From positions 14,832,519 to 14,896,518 of the forward strand of contig OY365822.1 of assembly GCA_959347315.1 (NCBI GenBank): a stretch of DNA of 64,000 nt, given 5' to 3'. The DNA is from Bimastos eiseni (lineage: Eukaryota; Annelida; Clitellata; Crassiclitellata; Lumbricidae). Positions 53,769 through 64,000 of this stretch are shown here, one piece after another. The stretch's first letter is position 1. Every line of letters begins with the position of its first letter. Both the position numbers and the translations under genes were made by a program. Below the pieces are notes generated by a model. The model did not search any database and was not told the DNA's origin. It saw only the letters and a list, made by a program, of their open reading frames with translations.

Positions 53769-54647
53769 CAGTGGTTCTTAAAGTGGTGGTCCGCGGACCG
53801 GCGCCGGTCCGCGGAGCTCAAGTCACCGGTCCGTGAAACAATCACTAAAAATTAAAAATTTATTCAACTTATTCCAGGAAACATACAAATAATTCTAAAT
53901 ATATTTTAAATTCAAAAACATTTATACATTGAAATTATTATTTAGCTTAATTTGCAAAAAATCAATCTAGAATCTAGATCTAAAGTTCCCATTATCGCCA
54001 CACCGTCATCGCTAGGCATATGAACGACTTCGATCACCTAGCGATTGAAATTGCAACCCAACTGAACACAACCATTCTTATGCCAGCTGTTTGTTCTTTG
54101 TTGATAGAATTGAGCGATAATTAAAAAAACGCTATCGTATGAAAATTTTTGTTTAGTTGCAATGAGACAATTTTAAAAATGAAATAAATTTCTATTTTTA
54201 AATTAAAAAATAAGGATACAAAACATGAGCAAAGCACACCAATCCTCTCTGGACATTTAAAAAAAGTAATGTAAGCCTCCTCGTGTCATAAAATTACTCG
54301 TTATTATTTCTAAAAACTCGAACGCTTACTTTAAAACTGTCATAAATACATTTTAATATTTAATGTTATATTAACAATGAATAACATATGTAATTATGTA
54401 AATTCGTAAAAAAAACGTTTATTGATTTAGAGTCTAAATTTTAGACACTATTTCGCATTAGTTAGATTTTAGAATAACTTCAATAAAATATTAAAATACT
54501 ATGGGCCCTATAGGAGCTTCTCCCTCTAATTTCGCATTATTTTGGATACGATTGCCAGATAAAATTTTGCATTTCTAATTGGTGGTCCGCCAACAACTTC
54601 ATAAATATACAGCCGGTCCCTGTTTCTAAAAAGTTCAAGAACCACTG
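53769..54647. mobile_element. Non-autonomous hAT-type element (879 bp) with 8-bp TSD
   Basis: The left end is cagtggttcttaaagtggtg and the right end is aaaaagttcaagaaccactg, imperfect inverted repeats. The 8 bases gtctaact flank it on both sides (53761-53768 and 54648-54655). Near the left end ggtccgcggaccggcgccgg forms a strong palindrome, and ggtggtccgcc recurs near the right end. The interior is AT-rich without a transposase frame. It belongs to a different family from the 378-bp element at 21942. Confidence 0.9.
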
Positions 54648-54754
54648 GTCTAACTGATCTTCTGATTAAGCGAAACCAAAAATCGGCTAAATGATCTCTG
54701 TGCGCTGTACTTAGTATGACTATTGTAATAAGCTGCGCTTTTGTCAGGATGATA

Positions 54755-54880
54755 ATATTGAATGATTGACTGACTGACTGACTGAGTGGTTGTTTGATTG
54801 ATTGATTGATTTATTGATTGACTGACTGACTGACTGACTGATTAGTCGGTCGGTCGGTTGATTTATTGATTAGTCGAACA
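54755..54880. repeat. (GACT)n/(GATT)n microsatellite
   Basis: gactgactgactgactgag, then ttgattgattgattgattta, and a second GACT run. Confidence 0.9.
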
Positions 54881-55380
54881 CGGTCGTTTACATCTGACGA
54901 ACCTTTTTGTACTAAATTTAAATACAGGCTTCTTTGTCTGCATCATGCGACATCAATTGCCCAAAGAAATGCGATCTTTGTATTCTGATAGTCACACCTA
55001 GATTGCCTTCAGAATAACCTAAACTTCACTTCTTACATCCTCGATTTATTCTTTGGAATTTATTCGCTGTCTGTAAATAACTTAAACTAAGAAACGACGG
55101 CGTTTGAAGCAATAAACTCAACGGTCCGAATCTGAAAGAAGCGTTGGCAAATGCTGTTTCAATTGCAGTAATACTCGTGAACAGTTATCTCCTTGACCTG
55201 TCTTTATCTCGCTCACTGTGTGCGAGCTTTAAACGTTGTATACTATCGTATGCATGAAGGCGCATTTCAAAGCATTTGCATGGCGCCTATAAAAACTCAC
55301 AAAGGGCACCAATAGATATATAAATCACCGAACAAATGGGCCTTACGTCGACCAGAAAACGTTCCCTGAAATGTTGAGAA
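54880..55380. other. No gene recognised
   Basis: Short unique-looking stretch. The atggcgcctataaaaactca near 55279 on the plus strand resembles the common 3' tail. Confidence 0.4.
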
Positions 55381-55399
55381 TGATAATAATGATAATAAT

Positions 55400-55630
55400 A
55401 ATTAAAAATATTCTGAGCTAGAGAAGAAATACACTTTTGTTCCAATCGCTATAGAAACCTTCGGTCCCCTCAATAGTGAGGGCCTCGTCTTTCTGTCTGA
55501 GACTGGACGCCGACTTTCGACAACTACCGGTGACACCCGAGAGACAAACTTCCTTTTCCAGAACTTGTCGGCATTGATCCAACGTTTCAATGCGGTGGCT
55601 TTTCAGGGCACCATGTCAAGATTATAGTCC
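55400..55630 (+). pseudogene. LINE fragment C, C-terminal end only
   Basis: One open frame reads EKKYTFVPIAIETFGPLNSE, then GLVFLSETGRRLSTTTGDTR and IQRFNAVAFQGTMSRL. It is homologous to the C-termini of fragments A, B and D but lacks the zinc and PD...D region. It starts after gataataatgataataata and is followed, about 55 bases on, by (AAT)n. The minus-strand frame 55402-55590 is a shadow. Confidence 0.75.
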
Positions 55631-55682
55631 ACTGACAAGCGGCGACCCAGATAGCATGATGACAGATCCGTTGGCAATGCCA

Positions 55683-55686
55683 ATGA

Positions 55687-55722
<36 letters not shown>

Positions 55723-55805
55723 TTAATAATAATAATAATAATAATAATACTTTTATTATTATTATTATTATTATTATTATCATCATCATCATCATCATCA
55801 TATTA
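55683..55805. repeat. (AAT)n-(ATT)n-(ATC)n microsatellite
   Basis: aataataataat changes to attattatt at about 55750 and to catcatcatc at about 55780. Confidence 0.95.
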
Positions 55806-55899
55806 GTCATCTGCGAGGATTAGCCATTCCAGAACAACGGCCACAAATTTTTTGAATCCAGATTGATCCTAGAATTATGTACCTCGGGGAAAAACTACT

Positions 55900-56075
55900 A
55901 ATAAATAATAGGCAAGATCTCAGCAGGTGTGACAGGCGTGATGCCAATCATCTGCTTCAGCGTTAATCGATCGCCTTTCAGATTGGAATTCCAGGTTTTT
56001 TGGCACTTCAGATTAGAACAATCGGGAGATCGGATGCCGAATTGATAACGGTCAATTAATGTCTTCTTAGTCTGT
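55900..56075 (+). mobile_element. Unclassified repeat flanked by AAT-type tracts (copy 2)
   Basis: Contains gcttcagcgttaatcgatcg, cctttcagattggaattcca and cacttcagattagaacaatc, parallel to 25340-25480. Confidence 0.55.
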
Positions 56076-56099
56076 ATTTTTGTTCGATGGCCTTACGAA

Positions 56100-56425
56100 A
56101 AATAAATTATTATGTACTATAATGACGACAACAATAATCATTATAATTGAGACTATTGTGACTATCATGATCCTTATTGTTATCATCATCATGATCATCG
56201 TCATCATCGTTATCATCATTATTATTATCATTATTACTATAATAGTAAAAATAAAAATAATAATAATAATAGTAATCAGTACTGTCATCATTATTATTAA
56301 TATAATGGTAATAATAATGACAACAATAATAATAATTATAATTATCACTATTATTGTTAATGTTATTATCATTGTTATTATTATTTATTATTATTATTAT
56401 TATAACTATTATTATTATATGCTGA
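56100..56425. repeat. ATT/ATC/AAT microsatellite complex
   Basis: About 320 bases of attatcatcatcatgatca and attattattattat variants; Ile-rich frames on both strands are repeat-derived. Confidence 0.9.
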
Positions 56426-56427
56426 CT

Positions 56428-56870
56428 GACAGTTCTTTAATTTGTCGATCCTGACGAGCTGTTTGAACGTGCCTCTGAACGCTACGGCGTTGAATCTTTG
56501 AGTGCAAATGGAGAGACGTTGAAACAAGTGCACGGTCTCCATAGGATCTCCTGATACGGTGGTCATGCGGCGATCCAACTCCGTCAAGAACTTGCGTTCA
56601 GCGCGATTGATGGGTCCCAGTGATTCGAATGCCAAGGGAACGAAGTCATGTGTGGTGGGAAGAGTAGAATACTTCGAACACTTTCGGTCCGCGGCATGTT
56701 CAGACGTACCGCCAGGCCCTGCTGAAGACAGGTGGATGTAGGAGGCGGCGCACGTGTGGATAGTTGTTGCATCCCAAGAGATGTACTTGCCTCTCGCCCA
56801 CGGGATGAGTGTCGCTCCATCCGGTCTCTCTCCGTCGCTCCGAATCAAACCTTGTGGTTCCTTCGAGGAT
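56428..56870 (-). pseudogene. LINE fragment D, restriction-like endonuclease type
   Basis: The minus-strand frame reads GERPDGATLIPWARGKYISW then DATTIHTCAASYIHL, SKYSTLPTTHDFVPLAFESL, and QRFNAVAFRGTFKQL at the end. It is very close to fragment B (31780). The zinc motif is lost to 5' truncation. Both sides are TAA-type repeats in the same orientation relative to the element. Confidence 0.75.
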
Positions 56871-56871
56871 A

Positions 56872-56874
56872 TTA

Positions 56875-56918
<44 letters not shown>

Positions 56919-56945
56919 GTTATTATTATTATTATTGTTCATTAT
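56872..56945. repeat. (ATT)n microsatellite
   Basis: attattattattattatt with single interruptions, at the 5' side of LINE fragment D. Confidence 0.95.
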
Positions 56946-57059
56946 TGACGTTGACATCAGCTATGTCCTCGGGCCACTGGGTCGTTCGCTTGGCAGGCAC
57001 TTGGAACCTTGACACGGTTTCCTGGTTATAGTTATTATTATTATTATCATTATGATTTT

Positions 57060-57130
57060 TATTATAGAAATGATATAGCGCCACTCTCGACATTATCTTT
57101 AAGTTGCAGAGCGAGTCCAGTCGAAAGCCA
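57060..57130 (-). mobile_element. LINE/SINE 3' tail fragment
   Basis: The plus strand reads gaaatgatatagcgccactc, then cagagcgagtccagtcgaaa: a weak reversed common tail, directly after an attattattatc tract. Confidence 0.45.
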
Positions 57131-57550
57131 ATAGGAGAGGAGGGTAGTGCGCCGACACGGAAGCATCCAACACGGAAACATCCAAATGCAGAGAAAGTCC
57201 CTGCATAGTAAGGCATTCGAAGAAACTGTTTGAACAGCGTGAACATAACGAAAAATGACAGAACGCTTATTCATTTGTCTCTAGTCGTGAATCATAATGG
57301 CGAATACCATTTCGTCTGCTGCCAATCGCAGATCGTTGCGAAGAGAGAAGTCACGATCTATAAACAGACGAGTCTTCTCTTGCAGTCCACCTCCACAGTG
57401 ACTGACGATAACAACTGTTCAGCCAAGCAAGTCGTCGATTCACGATTAACCGTTGACGCCGTTCGCATCAAAAGATTTTATGAGCGATAACAATGGGAAC
57501 TGGGTCTTTTATGTTTCAACGGTTGAGCATGTCACATGTATTTTAAGGGT
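57130..57550. other. No gene recognised
   Basis: Includes an 86-codon plus frame (57230-57490) without recognised features. Confidence 0.35.
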
Positions 57551-57589
57551 TAATGTTAATTATTATTATGTCTAAATGTATGGTCTCTA

Positions 57590-57785
57590 TGTATGTATAC
57601 AACTCTATATATTATATACATGCACACAAGCATAGCCTACTGCATACATACGTGTACATACATACATACGTACGTACATACATACATACATACATACATA
57701 CATACATACATACATACGTACGTACATACATACATACATACATACGTACGTACGGTGCACACTTGCATACCTGTATGTATCTTAA
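57590..57785. repeat. (TACA)n microsatellite
   Basis: catacatacatacatacata with tacgtacg interruptions. Confidence 0.95.
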
Positions 57786-58004
57786 TATGTAGCAATAGGT
57801 ATTTGGAACTCACTTAACATACAGTCGGCGATTCAGAGGCGTTCTCGACCCATGGCAGATCAGTGCATCACTAACAAATAAATATACAGTGTAGGTCAAG
57901 TGAAAGACCGACGATCTCGTGTCATCTGGTGATAGTCAATCTAATTCTAGAAAGTTGAACCAACTACAGCGTAACTTCTGTGCTGCGCTGAAGATGTTCT
58001 TAAT

Positions 58005-58670
58005 GGGGAGCAATCAGTTCTTGCTGAAAGAACAACCAGTTCTTATCGGGGAAACAACCAGTACTTGCTGGGAGACAGCCAATTATTGTTGAAAAACAAC
58101 TAGTTCTTGGTGAGGAAACAACCCGTTCTTGTTGGGTAACAACCAGTTCTTGTTGGGGATCAACCAATTTGTTTTGGGAGAGCAACTACTTCTTGTTGAA
58201 GAACAACCAGCTCCTGTTAGGAGATCAAGCATTTTTGGTGGGTAACAAACATTTCTTGTTGGGGGAAACAACTAGTTCTTGTTAGGTGAACAACCATTTC
58301 TTGCTGTTTAACAACCAGTTATTGTTTGGAACAGCTAGTTCTTGTTGAGGGAACAACTAGTTCCTGTTGGATAACAACCAGTTCTTGGTGGGGGTCAACC
58401 AATTCGTATTAGGGAACAACCACTTCTTGTTGGGCAACTACCAGTTCTTTGGGAAAACAACCAGTTGTTGCTGGGGAACAACCAGTTCTTGTTGGAGGAA
58501 CAACAATTTTTTTGGACAATAACCAGTTCTTGTTGGAAGAAAAAACCATTCTTGCTGTGGGAACAACCAACCAATTCTTGTTGGGAGATCAAGCAGTTCT
58601 TGTTTGGCAACAACCAGTTCTTGTTGGTGGAAGAAGTTCTTGTAGGGGGAACAACCAGCTGTAGCTCACT
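58005..58670. repeat. 24-bp minisatellite (aacaaccagttcttgttggg)
   Basis: About 27 imperfect units. Each is close to aacaaccagttcttgttggg plus four bases, with substitutions and 1-3 base indels. Reading frames on both strands (NNQFLL-type on plus) are broken by indels, so coding is not supported. Each unit is partly self-complementary (aacaa...ttgtt). Confidence 0.92.
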
Positions 58671-59430
58671 TTATGCAGCAGGGTGAAGGAATCCAATGTT
58701 AGGAATGAATGAGACGAAGACACGAGACTCCATAATAGACTGAACATGGAAATGAGTCTTATTTATAGACACACAGTCACATGATGTGTAAAAAACTAAC
58801 GGTAACATTTCTATATTTGAGACCAATCTCCGGGCGGTATATACGTTCTCTTCGCCTCACTGTATATTGAAATGGTTCCGTTATGTACTAATACAATAAG
58901 TATTGTAGCTGGACTGAGCTTGTACAGCCCGTTTCACACCAATGCTTGGATGATAGCCCAACCTTTCCCACTTTCTGCGAATCCACTGTCATCATCGTTT
59001 CGTCGTTTCGTCGAAACCCACGTTTCTAAGCTATACTTACATGTAAATAACGCACGACGAACTTCTTAGACTATTCTTGTGTAGCTAATAGCAATGGGCG
59101 CAGTTCGTCGTATTTTTAATGACCTCACAGATGGCAAAAGCAAATATTGAAATCACGATCAAACACACATCTACACACACACACACAACCGCACATGCAG
59201 AAAATGCAATCATATACACACTACTCGATAATTTTAGGCATTTTTGAGTCATATTTGAGAGGCGCTAGATTTAATGTCTGGATACATGCATGCATATATG
59301 CATAAGCATATGCAAAGATAATAATTCATGTATATACATTATACAGATTAGATAAACACATTAAATAATTATAATTATGCACATATATATAAAATATATG
59401 TATATCTTAAGTTGGACTAAAAGCGCTTGA
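58670..59430. other. No gene recognised
   Basis: Unique-looking DNA with acacacacac near 59175 and tatata near 59290-59400. Confidence 0.4.
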
Positions 59431-59436
59431 ATAGAG

Positions 59437-59480
59437 CAGCGGCTCTCAACCAGTGGTACGGGTACCCTAGGGCCAGCTAG
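59437..59480 (+). mobile_element. hAT-like terminal sequence, single end
   Basis: cagcggctctcaaccagtgg, then tacgggtaccctagggcc, resembles the left end of hAT elements (CAGxGGxTCTCAACC). I find no matching right end or target duplication, so this is a fragment or a solo end. Confidence 0.45.
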
Positions 59481-60000
59481 CTGTTGCCAAAGAAATTTTT
59501 TTATAAAAACTATTTTGTAGAAAAACAGATTGTAATCGCGATCTAGGTGCATACAGATGGTTATGATGTAGTTTATTGTAATAGTTATACGCCAGATAGT
59601 AGACTCAATAAATGTAATAATTGGTAATCATTAACGTTAGTCATATTAATCTTAGGAAAAGTTGAATGGTAGGTAACTATTGCTGTCGTTGAATGATCCA
59701 TTGGACTGTCATGTGATGGTGGATTGAAGAGTGAATTTAACAAGGAACTATAGGGCGAAATCTGTTTATTTTTTATTTTTCATTCGATCTTTGCATGAAG
59801 TGCATTGTGTAGAATTCGGTCAACTGTATCAGACACGTGACATATCCACAGACCTATAATCCTCTAAGAGGGACATTCGTGACTTAAAACCTCGACCTGC
59901 AAACAAACTTATTTCGATAATCGTCTGTACAAATAGACGTCTAGCCAAACACACACGTACTCAGAGGGTGCCACTCATAAAAACACAGAAAGAGACGCAA
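59480..60000. other. No gene recognised
   Basis: AT-rich; may be the interior of the truncated hAT-like element. Confidence 0.3.
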
Positions 60001-60109
60001 GAGGACCGGCGGGAGTGGTTTTTCCATGACTATAGGGGTTGACCCACACAACGGAAGACCCAAGCCCGCGAATGGCGTGATGCGTGACCAGTGGAAGTAG
60101 CCGCTTGAC

Positions 60110-60260
60110 TGACCACAGCATGTTGTAAGTTATAGGCCATGCCTCGTGACCAATTGTTGGCTCAAAGTGGTCTTGGGCCAAGACCATGGGCTAGGGTTCG
60201 AATCCTTGCTTGGAATGGTTGGTTGGATGCTGGTAATGGCACTGCACAATCTTCCATTCT
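60110..60260 (+). mobile_element. SINE scrap with B-box-like motif
   Basis: gctagggttcgaatccttgc (60191-60210) contains a good B box, but no A box is visible at the expected distance. It is followed by ggttggatgctggtaatggc. Confidence 0.35.
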
Positions 60261-60339
60261 TTTTCGGTCAGTAGGAGAACCTTATTAAAAGTGCACACCC
60301 ACCATAAATATAGACAATGTCATACATAAATAGTAATTT

Positions 60340-60425
60340 TCTTTGAACGGCAATGTGCGATAATAACGATCATTAGCGTCGCCCTCCTTCTTTATCTGGG
60401 TTTGGACTGAAGCTGTCATGCAGTG
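60340..60425 (-). mobile_element. SINE-like 3' end (copy 4 of the gtcgttaaac-tail family)
   Basis: The plus strand reads gatcattagcgtcgccctcc, then ttctttatctgggtttggac: the reverse of 13690-13770. The terminal gttaaac part is eroded. Confidence 0.5.
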
Positions 60426-60659
60426 ATAGACTTGCTTACATAAATATATATACATATATGCATAACACATACATGCAGAAATTAATTACATAAAAAAATA
60501 TATATGCGTAAATACAGTACCAACAAGAGTTAATGGAATCATTCGATTCCTGCTCTACATTTGAGGTGACATAAACCTCTTCGTTGGAGTAACATACGTA
60601 GTGGTGTAATCCCATCTCAGCCGAATGAATTCGTTTTCTGTTGAGGAGTTTGCTTAGAG

Positions 60660-60930
60660 GGGTGATATGTACACACACGTATACACATGTGCATACAGAC
60701 ACACGTACGTAGTAATACATACAATCACATACACACATATACATACAAACACATATACATACACACATATACATACAAACACATATACATACACACATAT
60801 ACATGCAAGCAAACATAGAATCATATCAAAGCAAACCAACCATAGCTATATATATATATATACATAAATACATGCCCACACACATAAAAATTAAATACAT
60901 GTATATATATATGTATGCATGCATGCATAA
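60660..60930. repeat. (ACAC/TACA)n and (TA)n microsatellites
   Basis: acacacatatacatacaaac repeats with a 28-base higher order near 60735-60800, then tatatatatata. Val/Cys/Tyr frames are repeat-derived. Confidence 0.9.
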
Positions 60931-61470
60931 AAATGTATGTATATGGCTGGTTTGCCTACAATTATGCGAAAATATACAAATGATGCTCAATTGCTCAATC
61001 ACAGAAGAGTACCACTGCATCACTGGTTGCATGTTTGCCTTGGGATTCCGATCGACCACGAGATATTCTTGGAGAGCCCCGAAGAACAAGAGGTTGCGGC
61101 TGAGTGAGCAGACCACAGTTGGTCACGAGCAGGACGTTTTACACAGATCGTGACCGACGGCTGAGCTCACTGAAGCAGAACTGGTTTGAAAGACTTAAAG
61201 TGATTCTACTCTTCCATTTCCGATCAATTTTGAAACGGAAGACATCCAGAGAGCTAGATAGAGGCATATCTAGGTGAAGAAAAACCAGGTAAGTCCCCAT
61301 TTTGGCTAAATTTTCAGCGATTTTTACTGAATTGTTGGGGCGCTATATGAAGTGTCTTGATACAGATAATGAACATATTATATACATAATGCATACATAA
61401 ATTCTTATATAAATATGCATATATTATATATACAGCGGGAGGTATCTGAATCGCTTTACATTATGTGATT
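60930..61470. other. No gene recognised
   Basis: Contains a 116-codon plus frame (60803-61153) that begins in the microsatellite. Its distal half (SWRAPKNKRLRLSEQTTVG) is non-repetitive but unrecognised, and I see no splice sites to support it. ggggcgctatatgaagtgtc near 61338 is a trace of the common 3' tail. Confidence 0.35.
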
Positions 61471-61479
61471 TGATACGTA

Positions 61480-61900
61480 CATACATACATATAACGCACA
61501 TACATAGACATACATATAGACATATAAATAGACATACATGCGTACATACATATACACATTCATACATATATACATACATACATACATACATATATATGTA
61601 CGTACATACGTACGTACGTATGTACATGCATGCATGCATGCATGCATACATACACCATACGTACTTACATACATACATACACACATACAAACGCACGTAC
61701 GTACATAGGTACATACGTGCATACGTGCATAAGTGCATACGTACATACGTACGTGCGTACGTATGTACATACATACATACACACAATATCATACATCAGT
61801 GTGAACATGTATATACATGCACATACAATACATGCCAGAACACATTTTTCTATTTATGCATAAATGCATAAACATACACACATACATACATACATTATTT
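61480..61900. repeat. (TACA)n microsatellite
   Basis: About 400 bases of tacatacata with tacgtacg and catgcatg blocks; long frames on both strands are repeat-derived. Confidence 0.95.
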
Positions 61901-62655
61901 GTTTGTTGTGTTATACTATTGAAAATCTTATGTGAACCTCTAATTTTCAAAAACGATCGCACATATTGTAATTCTGAGAATAACACAGCATCGTAAGCAA
62001 ATTCTTCATTGCTTTTCAACGCGTTAGTAGCTGAACTACTTCCTGGTCCTAAACTATCAAAAGAGTCAAATATCAAATGCTCTGCGTTTGAGAGCTCTCG
62101 ATACACTTTAACCAGGACGGTCTATACTCGCCTTTTCTGTCGGGCGCCACTCGTCACCCTTCTATATGTGGTTATCTGAACTGTGTTTGGTGCATGTGAC
62201 TGACAAATTAATTATTAATGGAGTGCAACGGTGTGATGCTAGTTAAGAAAATACACCTTTGAGCATTGTAATATAGGCTGGGAAAACCATAAGTCCGTTT
62301 TACTGTATTCAATTCTGTCACTGACTCAAACTCCGAAATTCTCATCTAATAAACGTTCGCTCTGCTAAGTGTATTTCTGGCCCTCAGGAGTTCAGATGTC
62401 GACTAAAAACTCATCCACTCTTCTCGGTGTTGTTCTCCGACTCTCTACTTTACTTACAACTGAACTCGCTCTGGAACTGGCTTACACAATTACTTCAATC
62501 AATAGAAACCATTGCTGATCCCTGTGCATAATTGAGATGTCCCAATTGAACTGACACCCACTTTGTCTTGACAATAAGTCTGTAAATTCTAGAGATAATT
62601 CAATACAAGTTTACAGATTGAAACATGGGTAAATTATCAATGCTTTCCGAACAAA
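61900..62655. other. No gene recognised; possible LINE C-terminal scrap
   Basis: One frame at about 62392-62430 reads FRCRLKTHPLF, like the last residues of CR1/L2-type LINE polymerases. It is too short to be sure. Nothing else is supported. Confidence 0.3.
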
Positions 62656-62659
62656 ATGT

Positions 62660-62840
62660 GTGTCAGTAGCCGATCGGTTAGAGCGGTCAGCGCGTAACGT
62701 TCAGTGAGCTGAGCGAGCGGGTTCGACCCTCATCCGGGAAATCACTCTGTAGGAACCTTGAGCAAGTCCTTCGCGCACAATTGCTCTTCAGTATAACTAT
62801 AATTGCGCCGTCGAGGCGTGTCTGTGCACTTCTGAGCACA
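62660..62840 (+). mobile_element. tRNA-derived SINE, full-length copy
   Basis: A-box-like gtagccgatcggttagagcg (62667-62686) and B-box-like gggttcgaccc (62719-62729), then ccttgagcaagtccttcgcg and gcgccgtcgaggcg. It matches 29188-29370 along its length. The tRNA-like head would recruit pol III; the body has no frame. Confidence 0.8.
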
Positions 62841-63600
62841 AAATGTTGGAAGAAGGGCAATATCAAATTTCGGTAATAAAGAGCATAATAATTTCGTTCG
62901 AGGCTTCTGCTCAACCTACACTCCTATCCGACTCAGCTGCAACACAGACTGTCGATGGGAAGATGAGACGGCGAGGGACCACTCGCTCTCACATACCGAG
63001 ACTAGAAAAAATGAAGTCGTTAACATTCATAGCCAATTTTGGGCAAACGCAACGTATTCGCTCACATGAGAATTTGACAATTTTATGACACATTGTGCTG
63101 TCATAGAAGCACGAACAATTAATTTTAGCTAACCTTCTTACTAAATTAAAGTATTCAAATTGGCATTTGAACAAATACCGCAATAAGAAAGTAATCTTGC
63201 GTAGGAACGCCAGAAATTCTAAACGCTGCCCTGCTAATAGTTCATGACCATGGCTGCCACGTGGCTGGCTTGCATCGTCTTCAGTACGGTCTCGTCGCTA
63301 AGGTGTCATATATATATAAAATACAGTATATTCACATACATATATATACATATATATAGCTATGGCTCTTGCTCTATTTTCTGCTTCTGGGCTGAAGCCG
63401 CCACCACCTGATGCCTGGGCACTGTCATCATTACGGCAATGGATTCGTTTTGATTAAAACAGAAGTAGATTACAGGAAGTAAACTTAAGAACGAAGCCAC
63501 AAAGGGAAAGGCTGTACATAAATGACCGGTTACATTACAATGTTGTAAACAGGGATCTTCTTCTGTGGATACTCGGACGTTTGAATATCCTAATCCACAT
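62840..63600. other. No gene recognised; likely upstream region of the 63607 exon
   Basis: Contains an 81-codon plus frame (62843-63088) and an 89-codon minus frame (63360-63629) that overlaps the signal-peptide exon on the other strand. Neither has recognisable content. tatatatacatatatatagc at 63341-63360 is a microsatellite. Confidence 0.35.
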
Positions 63601-63606
63601 TCCACA

Positions 63607-63679
63607 ATGGCTGGGAAAATGTGGCTCATTACATCGATTGCACTGCTGTCACTTGTGGTAGTTCAACTGGAAGCACAGA
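63607..63679 (+). CDS. Signal-peptide first exon of an unknown secreted protein
   Basis: The start context is strong (cacaATGG). The exon encodes MAGKMWLITSIALLSLVVVQ then LEAQ and stops at a consensus donor, A|GTAAGC, in phase 1. The peptide has a short basic start (Lys4), a hydrophobic core (about residues 6-20) and a small-residue cleavage region (LEAQ), as in a secretory signal peptide. A signal peptide on its own exon with a phase 1 donor is a common design in animal secreted proteins. The rest of the gene lies beyond 64000, so the product cannot be named. Confidence 0.5.
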
Positions 63680-64000
63680 GTAAGCACATACATTAATTCA
63701 CACCAGGATATGATTAGATGTAAGGCAAGAGGCAAGGACCTATTATGCACAGGATTGCAAAGTCCCTATGTAGTGTCGTGTCACTAGTTTTGGGGCGATA
63801 ATCAGAAGCATGACATTTTCAAATCTTGTTCACATATAAAACTGTTTCACTTACTTTAAGTTTAAAGGTAAATTGAAGGATAATAGCAAAATAAAAAACG
63901 CCCTATGATGGTTTAAAACATAATAATATTTATTTTCAATAGGGTTTCCGACATATGCTTCGTGAAGCAGTTCTTCGTGAAACAGTTCTTCGCAAAACAA
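63680..64000 (+). other. Start of intron 1 of the 63607 gene (inferred)
   Basis: AT-rich DNA with no frame, consistent with an intron running past the window end. The last 50 bases contain a 15-base repeat (see next entry). Confidence 0.35.
63957..64000. repeat. Start of a 15-bp tandem repeat at the window edge
   Basis: cttcgtgaagcag, ttcttcgtgaaacag and ttcttcgcaaaacaa are consecutive imperfect 15-base units. The array probably continues beyond the window. Confidence 0.6.

Noticed and set aside
58005..58670. CRISPR array
   Set aside because: The units are contiguous 24-base repeats without spacers in eukaryotic DNA; this is a minisatellite.
63360..63629. 89-codon minus-strand ORF near the right edge
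   Set aside because: It has a hydrophobic stretch but no other support, and it overlaps the better-supported signal-peptide exon on the plus strand.

Overview
This is a window of animal nuclear DNA. It is AT-rich and crowded with microsatellites, and it contains decayed LINE retrotransposons of several clades, tRNA-derived SINEs, hAT-type and Helitron DNA transposons, and genes split by GT-AG introns. Nothing looks bacterial, organellar or viral. The repeat mix suits a marine invertebrate. The only clear host gene is a sterol C-24 methyltransferase (SMT), which few animals have. As I recall the literature, it is best known there from sponges and annelids, so an annelid or other lophotrochozoan is my tentative guess; the sequence does not prove it.

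Layout. 1-3370: an old repeat block made of diverged units with many short hairpins. 3370-7946: a dead LINE of the I group (endonuclease, reverse transcriptase, RNase H, CCHC knuckle). 7948-14000: SINE-like pieces, a decayed LINE endonuclease, LINE C-terminal scraps and simple repeats. 14071-15060 (minus): a 329-codon open frame, the longest non-repetitive one. 15100-21100: SINE copies, a degenerate (caagactctat)n array, an element bounded by inverted 15-bp arrays (18811-19432) and a 41-bp minisatellite. 21180-22430: a duplicated minisatellite block, one copy of which carries a 378-bp hAT-type insertion with a perfect 8-bp target duplication. 22430-30350: microsatellites, LINE 3' ends and a SINE. 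30530-32415: two fragments of a LINE with a restriction-like endonuclease motif, head to head and flanked by TAA repeats; two more lie at 55400-56870. 33320-34740: a long TTGTATTACA-type array. 34836-35122: a possible pair of exons. 35340-36880: a CR1/L2-like LINE. 36960-37610: a LINE ORF1 remnant. 41456-42015: a non-autonomous Helitron. 47654-51582: the SMT gene. 53769-54647: a second hAT-type element with an 8-bp target duplication. 58000-58670: a 24-bp minisatellite. 63607-63679: a likely signal-peptide first exon of a gene that runs off the window.

Function. The SMT gene has four coding exons, all joined in phase 0, giving 354 codons with every hallmark motif present. Its introns hold repeats of families found elsewhere in the window, so it is a resident gene and not contamination. 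The enzyme would methylate the sterol side chain at C-24, giving the animal its own route to plant- or fungus-type sterols. The other host candidates (329-codon minus-strand ORF, 34836 exon pair, 63607 exon, 27639 ORF) are unrecognised. Everything else is mobile or tandemly repeated DNA, nearly all decayed.
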